A stretch of DNA of 64,000 nt from Pilaira anomala (Eukaryota; Mucoromycota; Mucoromycetes; Mucorales; Mucoraceae), in assembly GCA_025716855.1 (NCBI GenBank), contig JAIXMQ010000028.1, positions 1 to 64,000 on the forward strand. Direction: 5' to 3'. Below the pieces are notes generated by a model that saw only the letters and a program-made list of their open reading frames with translations, made no database searches and was not told the origin of the DNA. The position numbers and the translations under genes are program-made. Positions 45,789 to 59,662 of the stretch are shown in pieces (positions within the stretch are counted from its first letter, which is position 1; each line of letters opens with the position of its first letter).

Positions 45789-47112
45789 ATGTTTGACATT
45801 GTAGATTCAGAACAAGCTTTCTCAAAAGATATTGTACCATATACATTAATAGAAGGAGAATTTGACGTGTGTGAACCTTATTTTCGGGCTAAAAAAGAAT
45901 CGACCGAGCCAGCCAAGAAACGAAAAAAGACTGTACCTAACCCACCGAGTCGAGCTGACCTCGAGACACAGGAGCGACACGAAAAACTGCGACCTCATTT
46001 AGTATCTTGCTTAGAAGGGATTGAAACCGTGTGGCCTACAACTTGGAAAGAAATCAAATCGCCTCGAATGGTCGATACAGTCGAAACTGAATCCATTGAT
46101 TTTCCTAGTATGCAAGCTATGGTCGAAACTGCTCGAGGTAAATTCAGTTACGAAGAGGAAGAAGATGCTACAGAATATGAATTATCAGAGCCTATCACAA
46201 CTGATCTCGATGTATTTTCTATATTTAATCTTGTTTGCATTAATCCTGAAAATAGTTTAAAATTATTACAAATTACACCTACCTGTCAATACATTATACC
46301 ACCTAAATCCAGCTTCTTAATGGGTTCTATAGCTGATAGTTTATCACAACTTGGAAATTATGGTAAAAACGTAGTACTTTCAATCACCACTTCAAGTAAA
46401 ACTAACCTTTCTTAATCCAGTAAATAAAAAGGGCGGTGCAGACTTGATTGTAATGGACCCTCCATGGCCCAACAAAAGCGGTAAAAAAAAAAAAGCAAAA
46501 ATATAAATCATTCTAAATTTAACATAAAAAAAACCCCCTCGAATAGTCTCAAGATCCTCGCATTATGAAACACAAGATATTTATGATTTATTTTCCATCC
46601 CAATACCTCAAATGATTGCTTCAAAAGACTGTATTGTAGCTATCTGGGTGACCAACAAACCGAAATTCAGAACTTTTATTCTCACCAAATTACTTCCCTC
46701 TTGGGGTCTTCAATGTGTAGCTGAATGGACTTGGCTTAAACTGACTACACAAGCTGAACCTATCTTTCCTTTGGATTCCATGCATAAGAAACCTTATGAA
46801 CAACTTATACTGGCTATACCAAAAGACAGTAAGTCTCAACCTAGTACATTACCCCAACAACATACCATCATGAGTATACCAAGTATAAGACACTCTCGAA
46901 AGCCACCACTAGAAGGTAAACATTTTGTGTATTATTGCTTGTTATGTTTATCTAATTGTTTAATTACAGATGTCTTGAAACCTTATTTAAATAGTGATCC
47001 AATTCAAGTTGAATTATTTGCTCGATGTCTTACTCCCGGTTGGATTAGTTGGGGTAACGAGTGTTTAAAATTTCAACATTTGAATTACTTTGACAAAAAA
47101 ATTAAAGAATAA
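45789..47112 (+). CDS. METTL4-type MT-A70 family N6-adenine methyltransferase
   Basis: Four exons: 45789-46362, 46421-46480, 46547-46915 and 46970-47112; 381 aa. The MT-A70 catalytic motif DPPW is at residues 204-207 in ADLIVMDPPWPNKS. It is followed by SIPIPQMIA, VAIWVTNKPKFRTFILTKLL, PSWGLQCVAEWTWLKLTTQ, FPLDSMHKKPYEQLILAIPK, RHSRKPPLEG, VELFARCLTPGWISWGNECL and KFQHLNYF. Spacing and wording match human METTL4 rather than METTL3/14. The N-terminal 190 residues have a basic KKRKK segment, a possible nuclear signal. Known activities of the family are m6Am in U2 snRNA and reported 6mA in DNA. The short GT-AG introns have GTAAAA donors. Confidence 0.94.
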
Positions 47113-48678
47113 TGATAGCGTTTACTTTTTTAAATAAAAAAAAAAAAAGGCTTCCTTAAACCTATGTATATAAAGAAAATAAGCCTTATTATATTCACAA
47201 ACCCCATTTTATCAACAATCCTTGTAGTAATGGTAAGATAACTTTAAAATTAGATTAGCATTATTGAGAAATAGAATATGGTATATAATATCCAATCCAA
47301 TAAATACAGAATGACCCGAAAATAAAGATGATTTATTAAGTATATATATATAAAAAACTAATCTAAACGGAAACGATTTGAGCCATTACCGACGATGGTA
47401 GCCCTACGAGGTCTTCTCCTCTTTCTTCTTGGTACCTCAGGTCTTCCAGTATGAGTCTCCCTGCCCGTGTTGCTATGTATTGACATCATCCAATACCATT
47501 TGATCAAACAAATGAGAGTATCAGGTTCGCCAAAGCTAGGCATTGAAAACGCATCGCCCTCATCAGTATCTGGTTGAATGACGTGAGGGTAAGAAGAGGG
47601 CAGGTAAAGAACGATAGGCTTCATGATAAAGATAAAGTTGGCGTACATTTCACATCATATGAAATATTTCTTTGAAGACTCTAACTAGTTTAGATCCAGC
47701 TGAATTCTACAACGTTTACTTTAACAGAGAAAGTACAGACTGCAGGGATAAAGTCTACCAAACCTATATATGACACAGATACTGACTGGACGGTCGCTAC
47801 ATTCTACCAGGACTAGTTTAAAAAAAAAAATTTTTGTGAAGCTAAAATGATACTTACTTTACATCCTATTGATAGCTGGTACGAATCTGTAACAAAAAAA
47901 AAAAAAAAAAAACCCCCACGATTTTTCAAAAGTGCTGTAGAGAACCCAAAACCATTACCTCCTGGAGATCCATACTGCATGATGCGAGAACTTTAGCTGA
48001 TGTATTTTGTATGGATGGTCGGATTCGTGAACCCGCCAAAAGATTTACAGAGGAGGAGGCAAAGGTTAAAAAAAGATGATGTTCCAGATGTTCAGTATCC
48101 CAAAGTAACTTCAACGCAGGAATTTGGTAAGATAGCAATATTTTATTAAAGGCAATCGACCTAATAACATGGATAATAAAGTAAAAGCTTAAACTGTTTA
48201 TTATTTTCTCTTATTTACAAGTTGGTCGATACATAAGATTTCTTTAGTTGACTATGTAATCACACCTATGTCGCTTAGATAAAAAAAAACAAGAGGCTAT
48301 ATATAGACGAATATTGCAACTGAAGGTCGAAACTTAGGTTAGGTTTCACGGTTCATGCAACACCTCTTTAATATCAATTGACTACATATACGAAGGTACT
48401 TTGCGTCTGATTATTTAGCTTTTGCTATGTATTTTTATTTCGTTTATTTCAAGGACTTGGTTTTGAGGAATTGAATTATTTTTTGAAGTAATAAATTACG
48501 CGTACATAGATATAGCATTTGCTCATTAGTCAAGCAGAGAAGGGGTTTATCTATCCCATACACTCTATTAAAGTTACTGTGAGAGATTCCGGGTGTGAGG
48601 TTATTACTTTCATCTCTAATAATGTATTAGGAAATTTGTAAATCTTTTTGAATTCTTAGTGTGCCGCAATCGGCACCA

Positions 48679-48712
<34 letters not shown>

Positions 48713-48762
48713 AGAGAGAGAGAGATTATCTTTTTATATTTCTTTTTTATAAATATATCAAT
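47113..48762. other. Intergenic with decayed or doubtful coding stretches
   Basis: A minus-strand frame at 47358-47648 (96 codons) contains FGEPDTLICLIKWYWMM and a basic PRRKRRRPRRATIVG tail; it may be a small basic protein but is unsupported by any family. Plus-strand scraps lie at 47690-48150 (listed separately). A 29-base A run followed by GA repeats at about 48681-48724 directly precedes the ArfGAP gene. Confidence 0.4.
47690..48150 (+). pseudogene. Decayed coding sequence, unidentified
   Basis: Plus-strand frames give IKSTKPIYDTDTDWTVATFY, then a stop, then FFKSAVENPKPLPPGDPYCM, then after another stop DVPDVQYPKVTSTQEFGK; a neighbouring frame gives DARTLADVFCMDGRIREPAK. Protein-like text in shifting frames indicates a broken gene or element. 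No family recognised. Confidence 0.3.
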
Positions 48763-49989
<1,227 letters not shown>

Positions 49990-50256
49990 AATGTTTATTT
50001 TAGAAGTAGAGAAGTTTTTTTTTTTGTTTATTTGTATAAAATGCAATGATATAGCAGGAACCTGAATTTGCTGATCTTTGTTGTCAAAATCAGCAGCAGT
50101 GTATCTTATGACAAAACCCTTCTCATTGAACAAAAGTAACAAATAAATTATACCTTTTTACAAAGATAGTATATAAAAAAAATGTAACTTAATTTATCAG
50201 CAATAAAAGATATCTCGTTTTTTCTAACCTTGACAGCATGTTCTCTATCTCAAAAA

Positions 50257-50287
<31 letters not shown>

Positions 50288-50679
50288 AGTTCGTATAACT
50301 GTAGTACCGGTTTACAGCAAAGAATGCAACGCATGTATAATATCAGTTGAAAAAAAAAAAGCTGTTTTCTGTATGTAAATGTTCTTTTCTCATGATTCGG
50401 TAAAGCACCCGGTAAAGTTGAGATCAATACAGCTAAAATGTTAAATAAATTATATTTATAACTTTTTTGAGGTCTATTTTTAAAGAAGGTGTAACATTCA
50501 GAAGGAAATACAAGAAAAACAAAAAAAATCAAGTCCGTAATACATGAATGATTGCATTTTTTTCTTTTTTCTTTTTTTTTTTTCTTATAAAGGGCATGCA
50601 TTATTATTGATTTATTATTACATGAAGAAGGATGAAAAGTAAATTTAAAAAGAAGAAGAAGAAGAAGAAAAAAAAAAAG
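49990..50679. other. Convergent intergenic spacer
   Basis: Between the 3' ends of the ArfGAP gene and the GPI-protein gene. T runs at 50014 and 50261-50287; no coding sequence seen apart from A/T-driven frames. Confidence 0.55.
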
Positions 50680-51386
50680 TTACAAGTGTACAAGAGCAAG
50701 AGCAAGAGAAGCCACGAGGAAGAAGCTTGTGATTTCAAGTCCGTTAGCTGAGTTACTTTTATCAAAGAACTTGGATGTAGTTGTGCTGGATGGTTCATTA
50801 GCGGCAGATCCAGTAGATTGACTAGGTGGTTTAGGTACAACGGCTGTACCAATTGTGATGGGAATACTAACTCTGGTTTGAGTAAGGTTATCAAGGTATA
50901 CAACTTCATAAGATCCAGCTGTTGTGTTGACGGGAATATTGTACTATAGAAATAGAAAAATAAGTATATAAAGCTTTTTTTTTTTTTTTTTGAAAACAGT
51001 TGATAGTTTACATTTAATTGATGTTCATAAACAATGGCTCCTCCATCAATTTTCTTTTGGAAACTAAATCCTTGAGAGATATCAGCGCTCATAATCATTG
51101 GAGTAGAACTATTTGATCCAATCAATAAGATGGAAAGTTGAAGATCTAATATATATATATAAAAAAAAAAAATGAATAAGATTGTATGTGTCTTTTTTTT
51201 TTTGCAATTTCACTTACTATAGGAAGTGGTGTTTTCTGCAATATCATAAATACAAGGAAGGATCTGGTTAGCAACGTAAGGAGAATTGGGAGTTGGTGAA
51301 GTAACGTTGAATTGATAAGTTGGAGATTGAATCACTTGAGCCTTAACAGCAAGAGCCAAAGCAGAGAGTAAAATGAAAAACTTCAT
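50680..51386 (-). CDS. Kre9/Knh1-like secreted Ser/Thr-rich protein, probably GPI-anchored
   Basis: Three exons: 51386-51218, 51145-51012 and 50943-50680; 188 aa. Signal peptide MKFFILLSALALAVKAQ; then FNVTSPTPNSPYVANQILPC, an Ig-like region with LQLSILLIGSNSSTPM, and NIPVNTTAGSYEVVYLDNLT. A Ser/Thr/Pro linker follows, and a hydrophobic C-terminus (ITSFFLVASLALALVHL) typical of GPI addition. This layout fits the fungal Ser-Thr-rich GPI-anchored (Kre9/Knh1, PF10342-type) family, associated with cell-wall beta-glucan. Several N-glycosylation sites (NVT, NTT, NSS, NLT) are present. The split AAT codon at the first intron restores the frame. Confidence 0.78.
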
Positions 51387-51426
51387 ATTATATATTTATT
51401 TTACAGAAGAAGAAAAAAAAAAAGAG

Positions 51427-51459
<33 letters not shown>

Positions 51460-52290
51460 GGGGAAAAAGAATGAGTTGATTTTATATCAAAAAAGAGGGG
51501 GGGAGGAAGGGTGTCTTTTGAAGGAGATTCAATAAAATAAATGAGGGAACACACCAATGGATTTTCCCCGTTTATTTTTTGACAGGGCAAAAATACATAT
51601 AACTAATGAATTTTTTAAAATAGGTTTATATCCATTTTTTGCTATTGTTGAGATCAATCATAAAAGGCAATTGTCAAAACATAAGAGCAACAAGGAATGA
51701 TCAATCATTCTTTTTTTTTTTTTTTTTTTTTTTACTTTTAAACTATTGGTTACCAAAGACTCTCCTCTTTAATGTTATTTTAATTTTTCGCGTCAAAAAA
51801 AAAAAAAAAAAAAAAATTAAAGCTCGTTTCTATATTTTATTTACAACCTTTAATTATTTTTCATGACTTAAAAATTCTTTTTAAAAAAAAAAAGGATCTT
51901 CTTAATGCATTTCAATGATGTGTGTATGACATTGGTAACACAATTATATCATATTTAGAGACTTGGTACCACATCACTCTCAAGAATAACAGACAAATTG
52001 GCCCCTACTTCTTACAATGAAATCAGAAGTAATTTCAATATACATCTTAAATTCAATCGTGAAAAAAAATAAAAAAATGTTTAAATAATTATATATATAT
52101 ATATATTTTATTATTATTATCTGATAATTAATACGTATTAAAAGAAAGAGATAAAAAATATGTAATTTGATATTTTTAATATGAAAATAGAATAAGAAAA
52201 AAAAAAAGGGGGGGTGATGGTGGGGGATATACTGAGTACAATAGATACAAAAAGAAATAATAAATATAGATTTTTTTTTTTTTTTTTTTT
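51387..52290. other. Intergenic spacer
   Basis: Contains a 30-base A run near 51428-51457, T runs at about 51711-51733 and 52271-52292, and a G run at 52209. No gene seen. It lies between the GPI-protein start and the carRP-like stop. Confidence 0.55.
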
Positions 52291-54360
52291 TTATAATGAG
52301 TGAGTTTTTGGTCCAGTTCTTGAATTAAAAAGACGTGCAAACAAACTGAAAGAGACAGAGATAATTTGATAAAAGGTACTCATGATTGCACGTATGACCG
52401 GTCCTCGAAATCCATAGATGCAACAAAGTGCAATCCATTGTTGTTGACGCTTAGGTACTTTAGCTCTTAATGGAAACCCAGGATCGTTTCTCAAGGTAGG
52501 TCCAATCGCCATATAGATTTCAAAAGCTGCTCGAATGCTATCTTGCACTTCATTAGGTAAACCATCAATACCCTTTTGTGCTTTATCTGAGATTTGATCA
52601 GCAAGACTAAGGATACGAAGTGAGAACGTCTTGAGGGTCGTTTCGCCTACTTGATATGGATTTCTTGTGATCTTGAGGATATCATAGATTTGTGGGTAAG
52701 CCATGTATTGCATTGGAACATAGCATCGACCTACTAAACTATCTGCAATGACGTCGCGTGCAATATTAACTAATTGAAGACACTACAAAAAAAAAAAAAA
52801 AAAAAAACGATATATTAATATCAACTAAAATATATATATATATATACATGCAATTATTATTATTTACCTGGCCAGTAGATCGTGCTCTTGATAAAACTTC
52901 ATCATCTCTTGCTTGGTTTGTATCAGACTTATATGCCCAATTACCATTTCCTGTCTTGTACATGATAGCACACGTACATAATTCACCAAACGTACCCGAG
53001 ACAAGTGCAGCATAATTCAATAAATCCTTTTGTTTCTTTACAGGTTCACCACGAAGATCCAGTTCCCAAGCGTCAGTCAATTCAGACATGGCACGAGGAC
53101 AAAGGTAATGTGCAATACGAGCAAAGTTACGGAATACAGCCAAGACATCTTGATCATGATTTAAGAGCCTGGCATAGTGATCCCAATCCAAATGTAAAGG
53201 CAAGCAACTGGTTTCGGAGCCAGAATGCTTTGTAGTTAAAAAGACATCGCGTAAGAAAAGACGGATAGTAACCAAGTTTTCTTCACAGGCTTCAGGTGTA
53301 GGAGCATCATCCACTAAATCATCTGCAGTTCGAAAGAACGCGTATAATAAGCAAAGGTCTTGTCTCAAATTAACTGGAAAGAGAGCAGCCATTGTTTTCC
53401 ATGAACGTGAAGCAGGGCCCAAGACACGAATGGCGGTTTCCATGTCTTCAATAGGAGACACATCTAATTCAGATTCAGGAGGCATACTAATCACAAGACG
53501 TAAGATGGATACCCAGTAAGCAGCACTCGTAGCCTTTTGAAATTTAGCTTGTTCCAATTTATTGGAGCTGACCAAGTAAGGAAATGTGTTCAAGAGTGCA
53601 TCTAAATGGTCTAAAGTATGACCAAATAAAACCAAAGTGATTGTGAATAAAGACCACTCAGTATAAGTCATCTCAAGTTGGTAAGATGCTGTGTAACTAA
53701 TAAAACATGCAATTGTACATGCAATCACGCATACTGTAGAGATCACTTTCCATCTACGAACAAAATAAGGTCCAGAGATATACCATAGTCCTGCCATGAC
53801 TGTAAGTAAAAATGAAACCAATAAAGAGCTTTGACTATTTTATAAAAAAAAAAATAAGATTTTTTTTTTTTTTTTTTTTTAATTACTATGTAAATTAATT
53901 TAAATTAAATAAATATTTACCTTAAAATAGCAAATAAACCAAATAAGATAGATATGCCATGTCGCGTCAACCCAGTTATATAAACATTGGCTTTAGGTTT
54001 AATAAATAAGATTGGAAATTCCCATCGACCCATTAAGCCAGCAAGAGAAACTGTGATTGAGCTTATTAAAAAATAGACAACGGCCTTCATCAACAAATTA
54101 CTATCATAATAAAGGGGTGCACTACTTGAAACATCTTTTGATGCATGTGTGGAATAGATGATAGACATATTTGTGGCTGAACTGGTGGTGGCTGTTTCGG
54201 TGATCAATAAAGATTTCGTATTATAATCCATGATCAATGGCGTCATAAATGAAATGCCACCGAAAAGGATATACTTGACTGTATCCAGTTTAGTAATAAA
54301 AGGTCGATAAATTGACAAGAACATCAGAGATGCTGCGGATGCGTAATAAATATATGTCAT
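52291..54360 (-). CDS. Divergent carRP-like fusion: degenerate lycopene-cyclase domain plus phytoene-synthase domain
   Basis: Three exons: 54360-53921, 53834-52868 and 52782-52291; 632 aa, the usual length for Mucorales carRP/carRA. The N-terminal 260 residues are hydrophobic and align in layout with the two-repeat CrtYc/CrtYd-type cyclase (IYRPFITKLDTVKY; GRWEFPILFIKP; VLFGHTLDHLDALL). The family's Pro-x-Glu-Glu motifs are altered: PLYYDS in repeat 1 and TYTEWS in repeat 2. The C-terminal half is a squalene/phytoene-synthase domain with both Asp-rich motifs intact, YAFFRTADDLVDD and NIARDVIADS followed by GRCYVPMQY. So it may still condense isoprenyl diphosphates but probably does not cyclise lycopene. 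No carB phytoene desaturase lies beside it, unlike the canonical carotenoid locus. Likely a paralogue; substrate unknown. Confidence 0.85.
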
Positions 54361-57300
54361 TATATAAAGTAAATGTAAATATGTAAAATTAAATTTTTTT
54401 CTAGAAAAAATAGTAAACTCTTTTTTCTTTTTTTAAAAAAAAAATTTACTCTTTTCTTGGATTCGTATCCTAGGTATTTATATAATTTTTTTCAGCGGGT
54501 TTTTTTTTTTTTTTTTTTTTTTTTTATTATTATTTCTCCCATTCAACCCCTCTTAAACAACCCCTTTCACTCCTTCAATTACACAAAAGATTTACTAAAA
54601 CAAAAAAAAAAAAAAGCTGAGAGGCAAAAAAGAGAAACTTTAATAAGACATCACTAAACTAGGACCGTGCCAAAAAAGTAATAATGTACTTAATAGAAAA
54701 CGAATATATGTATGATACATTTATTCTCTCCTATCTTTCTCCCTTTGAGAAAGTATATATGATATATAGCCACCCAAAGAGACACTTTCTCAGTCTTTTT
54801 TTTTTTTTTTTTGATACCATAACAATACTAACTTGATTAGTATATATATCGTCTATTACATACTTGGCTGAAACTTTTATGCGTTGTTCTTGTGTCTTCG
54901 GGTTGTACAACTCAATTCACTATGTGATGGTATCTAGATTCAAAAAAAAAAAAAAAAAAACGCATTTATAGAGCATACTGTCACTCCTGTACGGTCCCAT
55001 CACCTTCTACCTCATCCCCCTGACTTTTTTTTTTGTTTTCTTTCAAGAACTTTTTTTCTTAATTGCGCTACAACAGAAAAAGGCAATGCGGCGATATCAA
55101 TTAAGAACTTCTTCTTTTTTTTCTTTCTGAGCTAAATAAAACAGAATAACTTTCAGAAACTAGATGTTAAAAAAAAATAGATTTTTTATGTCGGTAGTAT
55201 ACGGATTAATCATCCGCAGAAACCTGTTATTTTTGTTTTTGTTGTGCACATTTGTTTAGTTTTTTTTTTTTTTTTTTGCTTATATCGTTATTTACCTTGA
55301 TCGATACATGTTTGTTATTGTATACTTCCTTTTATTGACACTGTCAATATAACAGTTGGAATAGCCACACAATTTTACTTCCTCGTCACCTTTCTTAAAA
55401 AGGAAACAATGTACCTTAGCTTGTTATATATCTCATTCGTTTGTATTATCCCTATTGATATATATAAAAAGAAAACTCTCCTATTCAAACTATTTTACTA
55501 TACACTTTTTTTTTTTTTTCTGAGCGAAGATGATGATCCATCAATATGTCATCCCTCGCATAAAATGCGAATTTTTTTTCTTTAAAAAACTTCCCGTCTA
55601 TATATTTTTATCTCCCTAATTCTAACACTTCTTCTTGCGCCCATTTTTTATTCATTTTTTTTTTTTTTGCCACTATCATAGTAAAATAATTAAAAGGATC
55701 ATACACTAGTAAGGAAACATTGTCAGCTGGGCGAAACAAAAACAAAAAACAAAAGCGGTGGTTACAAAGAGAAAAAAAAAACGATCAAATGATGTGATAT
55801 GATGGATATTTTTATGATTATCGTAAATCTAAACAATAGCTAAAAAAAAAAAAAAAAAAAAAATCTCTTAATGTACATATGTAATCAGTTTTAATAGCTC
55901 GCATATACATAGAGCATACATTAAAAAAAAAGTAGTTATATAAGGGATATAGATGCTTTTTTTTTTTTTGACGTTATATCCCTTTTCTCCCTTTCACTCA
56001 CACACTCACACACTAAAAAGTATGTTTTCTTTTGTTTCTGTTTTATTTAAACTTGTATATAACCTTTTCTTCTAACTATCTTATATTCTTTTTTTTTTCT
56101 CAAAATCAAGTTTTTTGACTTTTTATAAGAAAAAAAAGGAGAAAATTGGCACAAAAAATTGACAGGACATATTCCTTTTTTCTTTCCCTTATTTTTTTTT
56201 GGGGTAAAAAAAAAAAAAAAAAAAAAAAGAAATGCATAAAGCTGATCCATGACGGTATATAAAAAAAAACTTTATTCTATAAAAACAGTTAGTTTCTCTT
56301 CTATAAAAAAGATTTGGATTGATAGTTACACTACATTTACGAAACGAAAAAAAAAAAAAACAAAAAGAACAAAATTCGTTTTTTAAAAAAAAAAGGTGTG
56401 TGCGTGTCTGACTTTCTGTTATCTTACTCGTACTACATTGATGAAACGAATAGATCATAATTTCTAAACTCCATTATTATTCAAATGACTCTTTCGCCTT
56501 TGCGAACGTTTCTTTTTTTAATAATAAACATAAAAGATAATAAACAGGTTTTTTTTTTTGGATTTTGTACATATACAAACAAAAAAATAATCTAAAAAGA
56601 GATCAAAAGGTTATTAACCTTTACAGTAATAAATGTACTAATACATCTTCTGTTTGTTTTTCTCTTTCATATTTTTTTTTTTTTTTAATATGTCAGTTTT
56701 AACATTAGTTTCAAAAAAGTGATACAGATTTTTTTTTTAAAAAAATACATAGCACTTTTTTACCCGCGCGCCAAATGCGTGCCACCTCCCGTTGATAAAT
56801 CCCAGTTAATTACAGGTTTCTACCATATCTAATAAAAAGTGTGCAACTTGAGAAGCCCCCTTGTGAAAAAGTGACAGGATTACTTTTTAGTACGTGAATA
56901 TATATTACTTTAGTTATTCTATCAAGATTCTCTATTGAAAAGAATATCTATCGTATTTCGGCTTTACATCTTCAGTCAGATCGAGCATTTTATTGTTACT
57001 TTCTCTTTCCTGAACATAAAGATTTAATTAGAATAATACTTTAAAAGAAAAAGGACTTTTGGTGTTGTAAGATGAATATCATATGTTTTTGCTAGAAGTT
57101 TTATACTCTAAAACTAGTATACACTAAAAAAGCTGGATTGATAAAAAAAAAAAAAAAGCATATATCTCGCTTTGTTTTTGTAAAAATGAAAACGTAAGTA
57201 TAGTTTAAAACAGATATCAACGAACTCTGTGAAAAAAAAAAACGCATGCTATATTCACATACACACACACACACACACTTCACATCAAATATAAAACATA

Positions 57301-57930
57301 TTGAAGTTTCTCAGTTTTATGAACTCTCACTTGAGACTCAAGAATGACCGAGAATGATGGTTTGTTTTAAATGGAAACAATTGTCCATCCTCATATAAAT
57401 ATATCAAGCCGCTAATTTTCCTGCCATTATATCTTTTTAGTACACGAAGTGTGATTGTTACCACTGCAACTATATTTTAGTATTTTTTCTTTTTTTTTTT
57501 TACTATTTCAGTTTAAAATGTTATAACACCGAGAGGCCCTTCTTTGATGAAAAAAGGAAGCTACTTATATCTTTCATTGATTGCTCAGCTAAAAATAAAT
57601 AATGTATTTATAAAAAGATCATTTTGTTTTGACGGTTGAGATCGTGTATATGTACACAATACATCATGACCGAATTGGTTTTTTTTTTTTAAAAAAAAAA
57701 CCGTATTTTCAAATCAGAAGCTTTGTCGAGTACATTTCTTATTGACACATGTACATGTATGTACGGTTGTTTTCTTTTTCACTCTGTTTATACTTCTTCT
57801 TAAAATACGTGCTCTGCGTTAATGTTATTTTCTAAGCGCCGCATCGTCTGAGATCGAGTAAAAAGAGAGAAATGTGAAAAGAGAGAGAGAGAGGAGTCGG
57901 CATAAATAACTTCTTTTTTTTTTTAAGGGC

Positions 57931-57965
<35 letters not shown>

Positions 57966-58106
57966 TCAACCTCCTTTTTTAATATGGATTCAAATAAGGT
58001 AAAATGATACAAAATCTCCTCTCTACTCTTTTAGATAAAACTTACTCCTTGAATAAAATAGTCAACACCTAGTTTACATACAAGTTCACCAGCGATTGGT
58101 CAACCC
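54361..58106. other. Gene-poor AT-rich spacer (3.7 kb)
   Basis: Between divergent carRP-like and eIF2B genes. There is no convincing open frame on either strand. Many A or T runs occur, including a 33-base T run at about 57930-57962, a T-run/A-run palindrome at 57679-57699 and a CA microsatellite near 57260-57278. GC-richer islets near 56763-56800 and 57830-57850 could be regulatory, but no motif was recognised. No carB gene is present. Confidence 0.55.
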
Positions 58107-59535
58107 ATGAGCTCCTCGTATGGTGAGCAATGGTTAGGTACAGAAGAATCCTTTATTCGAAGACGTAGTAGTTTAAACACAACAACAACACCCGACTTAA
58201 ACCATCACCGCTCCAAACAAAAGCAACCACAGCAACGTGTCATACGACGTCCTTCTTCTTCAGAAAAACCAAGACATGAAACTACAAAACGCGTCATAAA
58301 ACAACCGAATATACCAGGACCGACCAGTACCACAAAAAGCTTTTTAAATCATTTAGAAGTGAGCAAGAAACCCAATACAGAAACCCACAAAGATTTACAT
58401 CCTGCCGTCTTGACCTTGGGTCTTTTATTCTCTACGCATCAAATCGTGGGTTCAAATGCACGTTGTTTAGCCGTACTTGAAACACTGGCTCAAGTCATAC
58501 GAGATCATCGGCCGCCTCCGCATGCAACCTTTGTACGTGATATACAAAAACATCTTGAGCCGCATATCGATTACTTGCTTAGTGTTCGGACCTTTTCATT
58601 GAGTATTCGAGAGATTATTCGGTACGTGAAAAAAGCTGTATCGGATTTGGTTGCTTTGGATCCGGCTTTATCGGATCAAGAGGCCAAAGAAAAATTGACA
58701 AAGGCCATTGAACATTTTATTCGGGCTCGAATTACTGTAGCTGATCAATTGATTGTGCAATATGGTCTTTCGAAAATTGAGGATGGTGATCGGGTACTTA
58801 CCTATGCTAAATCTTCTATTGTTCAAAGCTTATTGTTGAAGGCAAAGCAAGCTGGAAAGGATTTTTCCGTTGTCATTGTAGATAGTCGACCACTTTTAGA
58901 GGGTAAAAATGCTATATATACTCATAAAAAAAAAATGAAAATGAATTCACAGACTTATAAAAACAATTTAGGAAAACACTTGTTGAAAACATTAAGTGAA
59001 GCAGGTATCTCTTGTGAATACACATGGATCTCTGGTATTTATACTGCTCTGAAAGACGTGACCAAAGTATTTTTAGGATCTCATGTTATTTTAAATAACG
59101 GATCTTCTTTTGCACGTATTGGTTCAGCAGCCGTTGCTATGGCAGCTACAGATCAAATGATACCCGTGATGGTATGTGCAGAGACTTACAAGTTTACTAA
59201 TCGTACACAAGTGGATTCGTTTGTGATGAATGAAAGAGGGGCTGCATCTGAATTAGTAGGTCAAGGTGTCCTTGTGGATTGGAAACAGACACCGAATTTA
59301 ACTGTATTGAATCTCATGTATGATTTGACGCCTGCAAAGTATATTTCTTTGGTGATTACTGAAATTGGGGTCATTCCTTGTACCTCTGCTCCTGTCATTT
59401 GGAGAGAATATAAGTAAGTTCAAATTGGATTGCAAAAAAAAAAAAAAAGCAAAACAAAACAAAGTGATGTTTGTGTGATTAACCAAATATTTTGTATCTA
59501 GTGAAGAGTATGGAAAAATGACAGATTATATGTAA
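58107..59535 (+). CDS. GCD2: Translation initiation factor eIF2B subunit delta
   Basis: Exons 58107-58902, 58972-59413 and 59502-59535; 423 aa. eIF2B is the GDP/GTP exchange factor for eIF2; the delta subunit belongs to the regulatory alpha/beta/delta core. The basic N-terminus (1-90) is disordered as in the family. The conserved core follows: LHPAVLTLGLLFSTHQIVGS, NARCLAVLETLAQVI, FSVVIVDSRPLLEG, then KHLLKTLSEAGISCEYTWIS, VFLGSHVILNNGSSFARIGS and VMVCAETYKF. The 69-nt intron at 58903-58971 has no stop and keeps frame, so it can look coding; removing it joins DSRPLLEG to KHLLKTL as in homologues. The last intron (GTAAGT...CTAG) adds NEEYGKMTDYM; if not spliced, the protein ends WREYK at 59417. 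Confidence 0.92.
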
Positions 59536-59662
59536 CACCTTATTTGACTGTGTTTTTTTTAATTTTTCATGCAGTTTAAAGGTACAGGATATTTTTTTTT
59601 TTTACAAAAAAAAAATGCGTGAATTATTATTTATTATAAACAAAATCGAAAAGGATTATCCT

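Noticed and set aside
53005..53235. Plus-strand frame with KAQHEDPVP-like text inside the carRP-like gene
   Set aside because: It is the antisense shadow of the synthase exon, whose minus-strand protein has clear family motifs.
54361..58106. carB phytoene desaturase expected beside a carRP gene
   Set aside because: No open frame or dinucleotide-binding motif exists in this spacer on either strand.
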